Assembly: GCA_947305705.1 (NCBI GenBank)
Contig: CAMZEB010000001.1
Coordinates: forward strand, 1 to 64,000
Source of the DNA: an uncultured Candidatus Saccharibacteria bacterium
Lineage (GTDB): Bacteria > Patescibacteriota > Saccharimonadia > Saccharimonadales > Saccharimonadaceae
Reading direction: 5' to 3'
Length of the DNA stretch: 64,000 nt
Part shown: in pieces, positions 39,001-47,960 of the stretch
How the letters are laid out: each line of letters starts with the position of its first letter
How positions within the stretch are numbered: the first letter of the stretch is position 1
Translations under genes and position numbers: made by a program
Notes under the pieces: generated by a model
The model's input: only the letters and a program-made list of their open reading frames with translations
What the model was told of the DNA's origin: nothing
Database searches by the model: none

Positions 39001-40218
39001 ATGAAAATTCTGATGCTAGGTTGGGAGCTCCCTCCTCACAACAGTGGTGGTCTCGGAGTAGCCTGCTTGAATCTTTCCAAGTCCCTAGCCAAAATGGGTG
39101 CGGACATTGATTTTGTTGTCCCATACGAAGCCGAGCATCATCTAGAATATATGCAGGTTTTATCTGCAATGAAGATTGACCCATTGATTCGTTTTGGTGG
39201 CGCTTACGAATCAAAAGAAATTGAGGTAAAGAAATTCCACGAAACAGAAACGAAACAGTTCCTGTCGATTCGCGACATTCAGAAGAATTACTGCAAGTTT
39301 GTCGAGCAATACTTAATGCAATTCAAGCCAGATGTAGTGCATGCGCACGATTGGCTAACCTATGAAGCAGGTATTCTGGCAAAGAAGAATTTCGGTATTC
39401 CACTCGTTGCACATGTTCACGCAACGGAGTTTGATCGCGGTGGCGCAAGTGGCGGCAACCCGCTGATTCGACAGATTGAATATGAGGGTTTAGTTTGGGC
39501 TGACAAAATTATCGCGGTCAGTCAGGCGACAAAAAATATAATCGTTGAGCGCTACGGCATCCCACCTAGCAAAATTGACGTAGCTTACAACGGATGGACG
39601 ATGCCTGATGACGACTATCATTTTGATGGCTCAAGCTACCAGTACCTAGAAAACCTCAAAAAGAAAGGCTACACGATTGTTTCGACAGTCGGTCGCTTCA
39701 CGTTGCAGAAAGGTCTTTTCCATCTGATGCGTGCGGCGGCGAGAGCCATCAGTATTCATCCAAAAATGGTCTTTCTCTTTGCTGGTGACGGCGAAGAAAA
39801 AGATCAGTTGATGCGCATGAGCGCCGATCTTGGCATTTCACAGAATGTCATCTTTACCGGCTTCATTCGCGGCAAACAACTACGTGACATTTATAGCATT
39901 TCCGATATTTTTGTAATGTCGTCAGTCTCTGAGCCATTTGGCCTAACAGCACTCGAAGCAGCCCATCACGGCAACGCGCTAATTGTGACGAAACAGTCTG
40001 GCGTTGGCGAAGTATTACATTCAATTGTTCGCTATGATTATTGGGACGAAGACAAACTTGCTGGAGCTTTAGTAAACATCGCCGAGAGCCCTGCTCTTGT
40101 AAATTCCTTACGCGATGGCATCAAGCACGAGTACTCGCGCATCTCTTGGGACGACGTTGCGCAGAAGTGCATCGAGGTGTATGATGAAGTAAGGAAACAT
40201 AAGAGAAATCGATTCTAG
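39001..40218 (+). CDS. glycosyltransferase family 4, glycogen/starch synthase-like
   Basis: MKILMLGWELPPHNSGGLGVACLNLSKSL; VVHAHDWLT; VMSSVSEPFGLTALEAAHHG; tracked TTG start at 38995 replaced by ATG at 39001. Confidence 0.9.
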   Translation: MKILMLGWELPPHNSGGLGVACLNLSKSLAKMGADIDFVVPYEAEHHLEYMQVLSAMKIDPLIRFGGAYESKEIEVKKFHETETKQFLSIRDIQKNYCKFVEQYLMQFKPDVVHAHDWLTYEAGILAKKNFGIPLVAHVHATEFDRGGASGGNPLIRQIEYEGLVWADKIIAVSQATKNIIVERYGIPPSKIDVAYNGWTMPDDDYHFDGSSYQYLENLKKKGYTIVSTVGRFTLQKGLFHLMRAAARAISIHPKMVFLFAGDGEEKDQLMRMSADLGISQNVIFTGFIRGKQLRDIYSISDIFVMSSVSEPFGLTALEAAHHGNALIVTKQSGVGEVLHSIVRYDYWDEDKLAGALVNIAESPALVNSLRDGIKHEYSRISWDDVAQKCIEVYDEVRKHKRNRF

Positions 40219-40236
40219 GCGAGGTAATACAGTTTA

Positions 40237-41454
40237 ATGCGTTCTATTGTTCTATATTTGCATATGCATCAGCCTTGGCGCTTGAAGCACTATAGTATTT
40301 TTTCTGTCGACCACGACCACGACTACTGGACCGAAAAAGATTGGTACGCCGGTACCAATAATGAGCGAATTTTCAAGAAAGTCGCCGACAAATCTTACCG
40401 TCCAATGCTCGCTCGACTCGAGAAATGCATAAATAATTACGCGGGTTTTAAGTTTTCCCTTTCGATTACCGGGACATTCCTAGACCAGGCCGAGAAATGG
40501 GCGCCAGACGTCATCGAGACACTCAAGCGCCTAGTCAAGACTGGTCGCGTTGAGATTGTTGCCGAGACATATTATCACTCGCTAGCGTTTTTCTATGACC
40601 GCGAAGAATTTGAGGCGCAAGTCAAACAGCATCAGGATCGCATCTACGAATTATTCGGTGTACGTTCAAAAGTCTATCGCAACACCGAGCTTTCTTATAA
40701 TAACGAGCTAGCAAAGTGGGCGGATGAATATGGTTTTAAAGGGATCCTAGCTGAGGGTTGGGATAAGATTCTGGAGTGGCGCAGTCCAAATTATGTGTAT
40801 CGTCCGGAAGGCTGCAAAAATATCAAGCTTCTAATGAAGAACTATCGCTTGTCCGACGACGTGGCATTTCGTTTTTCGGATAAACATTGGAAAGAATGGC
40901 CGCTTACGGTCGATAAATACATCCAATGGCTGGAAGCAGCAACTTTGCGCGGGCCATTGATTAATTTGTTTATGGATTTTGAGACGTTTGGCGAAAATAT
41001 CTGGGAAGATACCGGCATTTTTGAGTTCTTTGAGCATTTAGTTTATCGCTGGGACAAAGATAAAAATAATAATTTCTTGACGGTTTCCGAGGCTTGCGAC
41101 AGCGCAGAACCGACAGCCGAGATTTCGATGCCTTGGACTGTGACGTGGGCCGACACTGAACGCGACTTGTCTGCGTGGCTTGGCAACTCGATGCAACACG
41201 AAGCAATGAAAGCAATTTATGGTCTGAAGGCCGATGTGTTATCTAGTGGCGAAACGGACGTAATTGAAGATTGGCGCCGTTTGCAAACCTCCGATCATCC
41301 ATACTATATGTGCACGAAATATTTCAATGACGGCGACGTACACGCCTACTTCTCGCCATATGATTCGCCGTATGATGCATTTTTGTATTATATGAATGCC
41401 CTGCGCGATATGCGCGGACGGCTTGATGGCGTAACTAGACGCAAGAAAAAATAG
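40237..41454 (+). CDS. glycoside hydrolase family 57 (alpha-amylase-like)
   Basis: LYLHMHQPWRLKHYSIF; VYRNTELSYNNELAKWADEYGFKGILAEG; MDFETFGE. Confidence 0.9.
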   Translation: MRSIVLYLHMHQPWRLKHYSIFSVDHDHDYWTEKDWYAGTNNERIFKKVADKSYRPMLARLEKCINNYAGFKFSLSITGTFLDQAEKWAPDVIETLKRLVKTGRVEIVAETYYHSLAFFYDREEFEAQVKQHQDRIYELFGVRSKVYRNTELSYNNELAKWADEYGFKGILAEGWDKILEWRSPNYVYRPEGCKNIKLLMKNYRLSDDVAFRFSDKHWKEWPLTVDKYIQWLEAATLRGPLINLFMDFETFGENIWEDTGIFEFFEHLVYRWDKDKNNNFLTVSEACDSAEPTAEISMPWTVTWADTERDLSAWLGNSMQHEAMKAIYGLKADVLSSGETDVIEDWRRLQTSDHPYYMCTKYFNDGDVHAYFSPYDSPYDAFLYYMNALRDMRGRLDGVTRRKKK

Positions 41455-41475
41455 CCCTCCTAGGGGGCTATTTTT
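41451..41475. terminator. bidirectional rho-independent terminator between convergent genes
   Basis: AAAATAGCCCTCCTAGGGGGCTATTTTT. Confidence 0.85.
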
Positions 41476-42244
41476 ATATCAGCTTCACTAGCGATTCGGC
41501 AGTGAGGATAATATCTTCGGTCGTTGAGCCGCGCGAAAGATCAGAGACTGGTTTTTTGAAGCCAAGCAAAATCGGGCCAGCAACAGTTGCGCCAGCGAAT
41601 TGCTCGAGAGATTTATAGAGAATATTACCAGAGTTAATGTCAGGCGTAATCAAAACGTTGGCATGACCAGCAACTTCAGAACCACCGCGAACAACGGCTT
41701 TTTTCTCTCCGACACGCGGATTGACGGCGGCGTCAAGTTGCATTTCACCATCAACGAGAATGTCGGGACGGCGAGTGTGAATTACTGAAATCGCTTCAGA
41801 CGTAATATCCATCGTAATGTCCTTGCCACCAGAACCAAAAGATGAAAAACTCAATACGGCTACGCGAGGTTGCTCTTCGAGAATCTTCGCAGAAGCATCG
41901 TGTGCAAGCTCAATAATATCCGCGAGTTGCTCAGCGGTCGGATGTTTGCAAGTCGCACCATCAGAAATAATAATGCGGCGGCCGTCTGGGAATTTTGCAA
42001 CGAAGAGACTTGAAAAAGTGGTCTTCCCCTCTACAACGCCAATATTGTCGCGCGTTGCTAAAATAACATCGCGCGTAGAATAATCGATGCCGGCGATGAG
42101 CGCATCGCAGTCGCCATTCGCGACAGATTTTGTAGCACTGGCTAAATCTTGTTCAGCAAGTACCGGCTCGCAGAATGTTCTTAGTTGTTCGGCGGCAGCT
42201 TGAACGAATGAATTATTAGTTTCAGGAAAAAGAATCTTATACAT
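41474..42244 (-). CDS. pta: phosphate acetyltransferase-like (PTA/PTB family), short form
   Basis: VAVLSFSSFGSGGK...VDGEMQLDAAVNP...GHANVLITPDINSGNILYKSLEQFAGATVAGPILLGFKKPVSDLSRGST. Confidence 0.88.
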   Translation of the reverse strand: MYKILFPETNNSFVQAAAEQLRTFCEPVLAEQDLASATKSVANGDCDALIAGIDYSTRDVILATRDNIGVVEGKTTFSSLFVAKFPDGRRIIISDGATCKHPTAEQLADIIELAHDASAKILEEQPRVAVLSFSSFGSGGKDITMDITSEAISVIHTRRPDILVDGEMQLDAAVNPRVGEKKAVVRGGSEVAGHANVLITPDINSGNILYKSLEQFAGATVAGPILLGFKKPVSDLSRGSTTEDIILTAESLVKLI

Positions 42245-42262
42245 ACATTTATTGTAACATTT

Positions 42263-42967
42263 TTAGATGTTCTGGAGGCCCGCAATCAGCTCGCTCGGGC
42301 TGTACTTTTGCGAAATGTCTTGACCGAGCGTCTTGAACTCTTCTTCGTAATGCGCCTTGATATCGGCGATTTGTTTTTGTTTATTTTCGAAGTTTGTTTT
42401 CGAACAAACAGAGACGCAAATTGCCGAACTTTTTGCGAGTGTAATTATTTTTTGCGAAAACGAGCTTAGGCGCGATTTAACTTGAGAGAGATTTTCACTT
42501 CGTATATCATCGAGCGAATCGTTTAGCGTTTGGAAAGTTTGCTGAATTTGATAGAAGTGAGCAGCGTCAAGTTCCGTAGAATCGATATCGATTAATTCCG
42601 ACCGAATACTAGAAAGCGCCGCGCTCAATTCTAGCAGTTCATTAAGTTCGACAGAATTTCCTGAAATAACCGCATTATATTTTTGCAAAGACGATAATAA
42701 TTCTGGTTGTTTACGATGCACATATTCATTGTCAGTGAAAGTAGCGAGCGTTGCGCGATAGCGAGCGTACGAATCCTGCATCAAAGTTTTATCGCCGGAA
42801 TGGATAGAAGCCGATATTAGTCTAAGTTCTACAGTAAGCTCTTCGGCAGCATCCTTGGCACGCGAATAGTCGTATTGGTTACGCGCGGTAAAAATCGCGA
42901 ATACTTCCGCGGCAGATAAAATCAAAGCGAGCGTGAATACAATCGTGGCTAGTAGGCGGCGGCTCAT
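42263..42967 (-). CDS. membrane-anchored coiled-coil protein, unknown
   Basis: N-terminal TM, alpha-helical; overlaps the acyltransferase gene. Confidence 0.55.
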   Translation of the reverse strand: MSRRLLATIVFTLALILSAAEVFAIFTARNQYDYSRAKDAAEELTVELRLISASIHSGDKTLMQDSYARYRATLATFTDNEYVHRKQPELLSSLQKYNAVISGNSVELNELLELSAALSSIRSELIDIDSTELDAAHFYQIQQTFQTLNDSLDDIRSENLSQVKSRLSSFSQKIITLAKSSAICVSVCSKTNFENKQKQIADIKAHYEEEFKTLGQDISQKYSPSELIAGLQNI

Positions 42968-44811
42968 CTCATACCTCGCATAACGTTGCTGAGTAGGTTC
43001 GCATAGACTGTGCGTCCGGCTGGATTTAGATGGATATGATCAGCGTACATCAGCGACCAATCGTCGTGTGAGATTTCCCACCAGTCGGCAACATAAACAT
43101 TGTTGTGTTTATCAGCAAAATTCTTTAATTCGGTATTCTGAGTTTCGCGCGGTTGCAACGGTCCAGCATAAGCTGTCACGAAAATATACTTTCGTTTCTC
43201 GCCACCAACATTAATAATATCTTGCAAAATCGCGTCGGTAATCGTGCGCTGATTGGTAGCGAGGCTAATAACAATCGTGCTCGGTAATGGACCAGAAGCA
43301 GCATAGCTCGCCATAATAGTCCTCGCCGCTTCGATGCCACGGTTCTCTTTCGCATCGACAAACGACTGAGCAATAGTTGATTCAATTGCTTGCTTTGCGC
43401 CAAGCGTAACAGAATCGCCAATCACTAAAACTTTGGCTGAATAAACATTTGGCGCAGCGAGCGACACGCTAGGTGCAGGAAGAATTTCGGCATTTTGTGC
43501 TAGGAGTAACTGCGTATTTAGCACGTCGGTTGTTTCGTTTAATATCAAGCTCGCATTGATATAATTTGCCGTTGGCGTGGCTGATTGTACTAACTCGCTA
43601 TTATCGCGTTCCGCCGCGGCACTGAGTTGCTCGGCGATACTCGAAGTCTTCGGCGCGCGCACGAGCGTAACTACGGCGACCGCTATGAGTGCTAGTGCCA
43701 CAGTAGCATAGGATATTTTCGTCAGGCGGCGCAGATGACGAATTTTGCGATAGAGATTTTTGATTTGCGAGAGTTCAAAAATAATCGACGACAAGAAAAG
43801 ACTAATCACAATATTCATCAACGCATAGCCCCAGTCGGCTGTGTCGGACGGCAGTAAATGCGGAAGTAAAATATAGAGCGGCCAGTGGAATAAATAAATA
43901 CCATACGACAAGCCACCCAGCTTTTCAACAATACGCACAATATTCGAGGTCTTATGCCGTTCGTTTATATTATTCTGAAGCTTAATAATGCAAGCCAGAA
44001 TCAGCACGGTCAGAATTGCAACCGATTGCAAACCAGCAATAAATGTCAGCGGATGATCGTAGTGCAGCTGAAAAGACAAGAAAACGAGCGCCGCAAGGCA
44101 GGCCGGCAAAATGAGATACGACTTGCGACGAATGGCGCGTGGCGGACGCGGCCAGAAATATTTATACACCGCATAAGCTGAGCCAATGCAGAGCGAAAAC
44201 ATATGCGAATCGAGCGCGAAATATGCGCGGTCATACATATGGAAAAATCCGCCATAGTACAGCATAGTAATCATTGAAGAAATTCCGACAATTAGCAGAA
44301 TGAGGCCAGATGCAGAAATGGCCGCTTTTTTCGTGCGACAGAGTTTGCGAAAGATGAGAAAAACAATTGGCAAAAAGAGGTAAAACTGAAACAAAAGTGC
44401 CACGAACCAAGTGTGCTCAAACAGATTTGGGAGGTAGCTGTTTTCGTAGCTGCCGCCAGACAACAACTCGGCGATATTCGTCGTGAACGTCAGAGCGGCG
44501 AGCGTGTTGCCGCGAGCGCCAGTCATAACGTCTGGATTAACGAATATTCCAATAATCAAACTAAGCACAACACAAATTAATAGCGCCGGGAATAGGCGTT
44601 TGAAACGCGAATAAACGAATGACCAATAGTGGAGGCCTTTTTCGGAATTTAGCTGGCGAATAATTTTGCTAGTGACGAGATAGCCGGAGACACAAAAAAA
44701 TACTTCCACCGCAATAAATCCGCCCGGCAAATAATCGCGAAACAGATGGTAGGCCACGATTAAAACAATCGCGAAAAAACGAAGTGAATTTATACCTACC
44801 AACTTATGCAT
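42964..44811 (-). CDS. acyltransferase 3/SGNH-hydrolase fusion (OatA-like)
   Basis: MHKLVGINSLRFFAIVLIVAYHLF...GGFIAVEVFFCVSGYLV; SGNH KVLVIGDSVTLGAK and DHIHLNPAGRTVYA. Confidence 0.9.
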   Translation of the reverse strand: MHKLVGINSLRFFAIVLIVAYHLFRDYLPGGFIAVEVFFCVSGYLVTSKIIRQLNSEKGLHYWSFVYSRFKRLFPALLICVVLSLIIGIFVNPDVMTGARGNTLAALTFTTNIAELLSGGSYENSYLPNLFEHTWFVALLFQFYLFLPIVFLIFRKLCRTKKAAISASGLILLIVGISSMITMLYYGGFFHMYDRAYFALDSHMFSLCIGSAYAVYKYFWPRPPRAIRRKSYLILPACLAALVFLSFQLHYDHPLTFIAGLQSVAILTVLILACIIKLQNNINERHKTSNIVRIVEKLGGLSYGIYLFHWPLYILLPHLLPSDTADWGYALMNIVISLFLSSIIFELSQIKNLYRKIRHLRRLTKISYATVALALIAVAVVTLVRAPKTSSIAEQLSAAAERDNSELVQSATPTANYINASLILNETTDVLNTQLLLAQNAEILPAPSVSLAAPNVYSAKVLVIGDSVTLGAKQAIESTIAQSFVDAKENRGIEAARTIMASYAASGPLPSTIVISLATNQRTITDAILQDIINVGGEKRKYIFVTAYAGPLQPRETQNTELKNFADKHNNVYVADWWEISHDDWSLMYADHIHLNPAGRTVYANLLSNVMRGMR

Positions 44812-44879
44812 GATTTAATTATATATAGATAATTCACAGATTAAAAACTCAAGCATTTTCAAAATGATAAAATAGATTT

Positions 44880-46226
44880 ATGGATCAAACATTTTTCTTT
44901 TATGATTTGGAGACATCAGGGCTTAGCCCGCGCACGGATCGCATTATGCAGTTTGCCGGTCAGCGCACGACGATGGATTTGGAGCCAATTGGCGAGCCGG
45001 TAAATATTCTCGTGAAGCTCGCGAATGACACTTTGCCGAGTCCGGATGCAATTATGGTGACTGGCATTACGCCGCAGAGTACGCAGGCCGACGGGTTGAC
45101 CGAAGCGGAGTTTTGCAAGTTTGTAATGGAGGAGATCTTCACGCCGAATACGATTGCGTGCGGATATAATTCGGTGCATTTTGATGACGAGCATATGCGC
45201 TACTGCTTCTGGCGGAATTTTTATGACCCTTACGAATGGCAATGGAAAGATGGACGTAGTCGCTGGGATATGCTCGACGTTGTGCGTATGACGAGGGCGC
45301 TCAGGCCAGAAGGAATTAATTGGCCAGTCACAGACGACGGCAAAGCGACGAACCGTCTGGAACTTATCACGAAGTTGAATGGTATTTCGCACGAAAATGC
45401 ACACGATGCACTTGCGGATGTAAACGCTTTGATCGACGTCGCGCGTTTGATTCGCGAAAAGCAGCCGCAGATATATGATTTCCTTTTTAAAATGCGCGAA
45501 AAACGTGCGGTGCAGAATTTCATAAATTTGGAGAATCCAGTGCCGTTTGTGAATTCCGGTTCGCGCTGTTCGGGCGAGAATAGCACTTCGGTTTTCTTCC
45601 CGATTGCGCCAGGCGAGAACAGCGGCGTGCTGGTTTTTGATTTGCACTACAACTTGGACGATTGGTTAAAAGATTCCGAGAATAACACTATCAATGTTAA
45701 GGAGCTAAAATATAACCGTTGCCCTGCCGTGGCGCCGATTGGCGTGCTTGAACAAAAAGACGGCTGGAAGAAAATCGGCCTAGACAAAGAGACGATCGAA
45801 AAGAATCTAAAGTCGCTTGTTGCGCATCCAGATTTTGCCGAACGAATGCGTGAAGATTTTTATAAAGGCGAGGTTTTTCCGCCTTCGCCGGACAGTGAAA
45901 GTGCGCTTTATGATGGCTTCCTCGATGACCAAGATAAGGTAAAATGCAAGGTAGTTTCGCGAGCAACGGCAAACGACCTGGCGGATTTCCACCCAGATTT
46001 TCACGACCCACGTTTGCCGGACTTATTACTGCACTACAAGGCGCGAAATTTCGAGAATAGCCTTTCCGAGTCGGAGCACGCAGCCTGGGAAAAATATCGG
46101 GTCGAACGCATAAAAAATAGCGCCAATCCTTACATCAAGCGCATTCAAGAATTAGCGCAGAGCGGTGCTGACCAATATTTGCTCGAAGAATTGCAGCTTT
46201 GGTATCAGTCACTATTGCCTTATTAA
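44880..46226 (+). CDS. sbcB: exodeoxyribonuclease I
   Basis: FFFYDLETSGLSPRTDRIMQFAGQRT; GYNSVHFDDEHMRYCFWRNFYDPYEWQW; HENAHDALADVNALI. Confidence 0.93.
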   Translation: MDQTFFFYDLETSGLSPRTDRIMQFAGQRTTMDLEPIGEPVNILVKLANDTLPSPDAIMVTGITPQSTQADGLTEAEFCKFVMEEIFTPNTIACGYNSVHFDDEHMRYCFWRNFYDPYEWQWKDGRSRWDMLDVVRMTRALRPEGINWPVTDDGKATNRLELITKLNGISHENAHDALADVNALIDVARLIREKQPQIYDFLFKMREKRAVQNFINLENPVPFVNSGSRCSGENSTSVFFPIAPGENSGVLVFDLHYNLDDWLKDSENNTINVKELKYNRCPAVAPIGVLEQKDGWKKIGLDKETIEKNLKSLVAHPDFAERMREDFYKGEVFPPSPDSESALYDGFLDDQDKVKCKVVSRATANDLADFHPDFHDPRLPDLLLHYKARNFENSLSESEHAAWEKYRVERIKNSANPYIKRIQELAQSGADQYLLEELQLWYQSLLPY

Positions 46227-46263
46227 ATGAAAAGACCGGTCCAAATTGAACCGGTCTAGTTTT

Positions 46264-46923
46264 TTAGCCACACTTCTTTTCTTCGGACTTTTTCTCATCG
46301 TAATAGTCCGTTATGCAGAGATAAATCCAGCCCGCCACATAGGCGATGGAAGGAGTCTGGCGAACAATGGGTTTGCGGAACATTCTGAGATATGCTCGCA
46401 CGAGCTTCTGCGCCTTACGGCTTTCACCGATTAATCTGATAACATAGCAAAGAAAACCGATGATGATGCCAAGCACATAAAGCGCGATGAGAGCGAGAAT
46501 GTCGCCCCAAGCTGCGCCATCCTTGGGAGATAACAGGTTGATCATAAACTGAACCAGCCCGTCCCAATGGTTGATGAAGAACATATACGCGAAGATAATT
46601 CCCGCAATTATTCCCCAAACAACATCCGCAGTACAACCGCAGAACAATATCATCGAATCAGCTTTTTTGAACTTCGAATCAGTTTTTCCCTGAGTTCTAA
46701 TGTTTCTAAGCTTAAAGATCTGATTGATATCTTCTGCCTTGTTGCCGCCATAATAATACAAATAGTCACTATCCTGGTTAATCGGGAGCACCTTGACGGC
46801 GCGAGTTCCGAAGTAGTAGCTCAAGGCCAATAAGGCGATGGTTACTAACAATACCGACCCAGAGAAGCTGGGAGTGAAACTGTGATACCAAGATTCTGCG
46901 TTTACAGCTGCTAAAATGTTCAT
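46264..46923 (-). CDS. multi-TM membrane protein, unknown
   Basis: ATG at 46923 after SD GGAGG; 4 or more TM segments. Confidence 0.6.
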   Translation of the reverse strand: MNILAAVNAESWYHSFTPSFSGSVLLVTIALLALSYYFGTRAVKVLPINQDSDYLYYYGGNKAEDINQIFKLRNIRTQGKTDSKFKKADSMILFCGCTADVVWGIIAGIIFAYMFFINHWDGLVQFMINLLSPKDGAAWGDILALIALYVLGIIIGFLCYVIRLIGESRKAQKLVRAYLRMFRKPIVRQTPSIAYVAGWIYLCITDYYDEKKSEEKKCG

Positions 46924-46930
46924 AAACACT

Positions 46931-47014
46931 ACCTCCGTTTATTTTTTTATTTTTACCTGCATTTTTAAGTGTTTCGCGCTTGAAATACTCAAGAATGCAG
47001 GTAAAAATGGAGGT
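46931..47014 (-). promoter_or_regulatory. 5'-UTR hairpin able to sequester the Shine-Dalgarno sequence
   Basis: 27-nt inverted repeat arms 46949-46975 and 46982-47008 (24/27 complementary), flanked by ACCTCC/GGAGGT (46931-46936 with 47009-47014) that includes the SD. Confidence 0.65.
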
Positions 47015-47207
47015 TCTGCTTTGAAATGTAGCTATTAAGGTGCGATTGAAGCTATGAGATGACTTCACGAGTTCCATTATATCATACTTGTTATAAATAG
47101 TCAAGTATTCATAAGCGTTTTTGACGTTCCGTCAAGAGTGCTTGCCTGATGGACTGAGTGATATTTTAGCACAAAAAACCGCCTCTATGGGCGGATTTTT
47201 GCCAAAA

Positions 47208-47939
47208 TTATTGATTACTACGGATAGAATAGCCGTAAAGCTCAATACCGAGATTCTCGAGCTCGTCAGACACCTCGAGGGCTTCTGGTTTCTCGACGAG
47301 CATAACGATGAATTTGAGAGGCGAATCAGCAGGAATCGTGCCGCGATCAGTACTGCCATAGCCGAGAACGGACGGAATCTCAATCATACGGACACCGCCG
47401 ATATGCATACCTTCAATTCCCTCTAGCCACCCCTGAATCATCTGGCTAGTACCGTTAAGTGGCTTTAGGAGCGAAGAAGGACTAGAGAAATTGTCGAAAG
47501 AAGAGTCAAAAACCGTCTCATCAGAGAGCCAGCCGATGTAGTAGGCGGCGTAATCCGTATCGTATTCTACGACATTTCCGTCATCATCGGTCGTAGAGGA
47601 AATCTTGCGGCCAGAACCTTTAACGAGATCCCTAGTTACGAGCGTATTAACGCCAGCAGCGTTGAAGGCTTTGACCTCGGATTTGTACTGCTTGAAAGTC
47701 TCAAAATACTTCGCCGAGAGGATAATTGCCTGGCTGTCGGCGCGATCCTGATATTCCTGATAAAGCTCAGAAAAACGAGCCGCTTTTTCATTGGCGAGGT
47801 TTGCCTGCTTCTCTTGGTTGTTGTAGCTAAGGACAATACCGGCATACAATGCGAAGGTGCTGCCGAGCATAAAGATAGCGATAAGCGCAATAATAATTCG
47901 TTGTTTTGGCGTGGTTTTTCTTTCTTCGTTTACAATCAT
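47208..47939 (-). CDS. membrane-anchored FKBP-type peptidyl-prolyl isomerase
   Basis: YIGWLSDETVFDSSF...MIQGWLEGIEGMHIGGVRMIEIPSVLGYGSTDRGTIPADSPLKFIVML; SD GGAGGTAAT before ATG at 47939. Confidence 0.85.
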   Translation of the reverse strand: MIVNEERKTTPKQRIIIALIAIFMLGSTFALYAGIVLSYNNQEKQANLANEKAARFSELYQEYQDRADSQAIILSAKYFETFKQYKSEVKAFNAAGVNTLVTRDLVKGSGRKISSTTDDDGNVVEYDTDYAAYYIGWLSDETVFDSSFDNFSSPSSLLKPLNGTSQMIQGWLEGIEGMHIGGVRMIEIPSVLGYGSTDRGTIPADSPLKFIVMLVEKPEALEVSDELENLGIELYGYSIRSNQ

Positions 47940-47960
47940 ATTACCTCCGATACCACCCAA

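Noticed and set aside
47105-47135. TTGACGTTCCGTCAA palindrome as a terminator or operator
   Set aside because: Short 6-bp stem without T-run and no clear relation to a promoter; could be chance.
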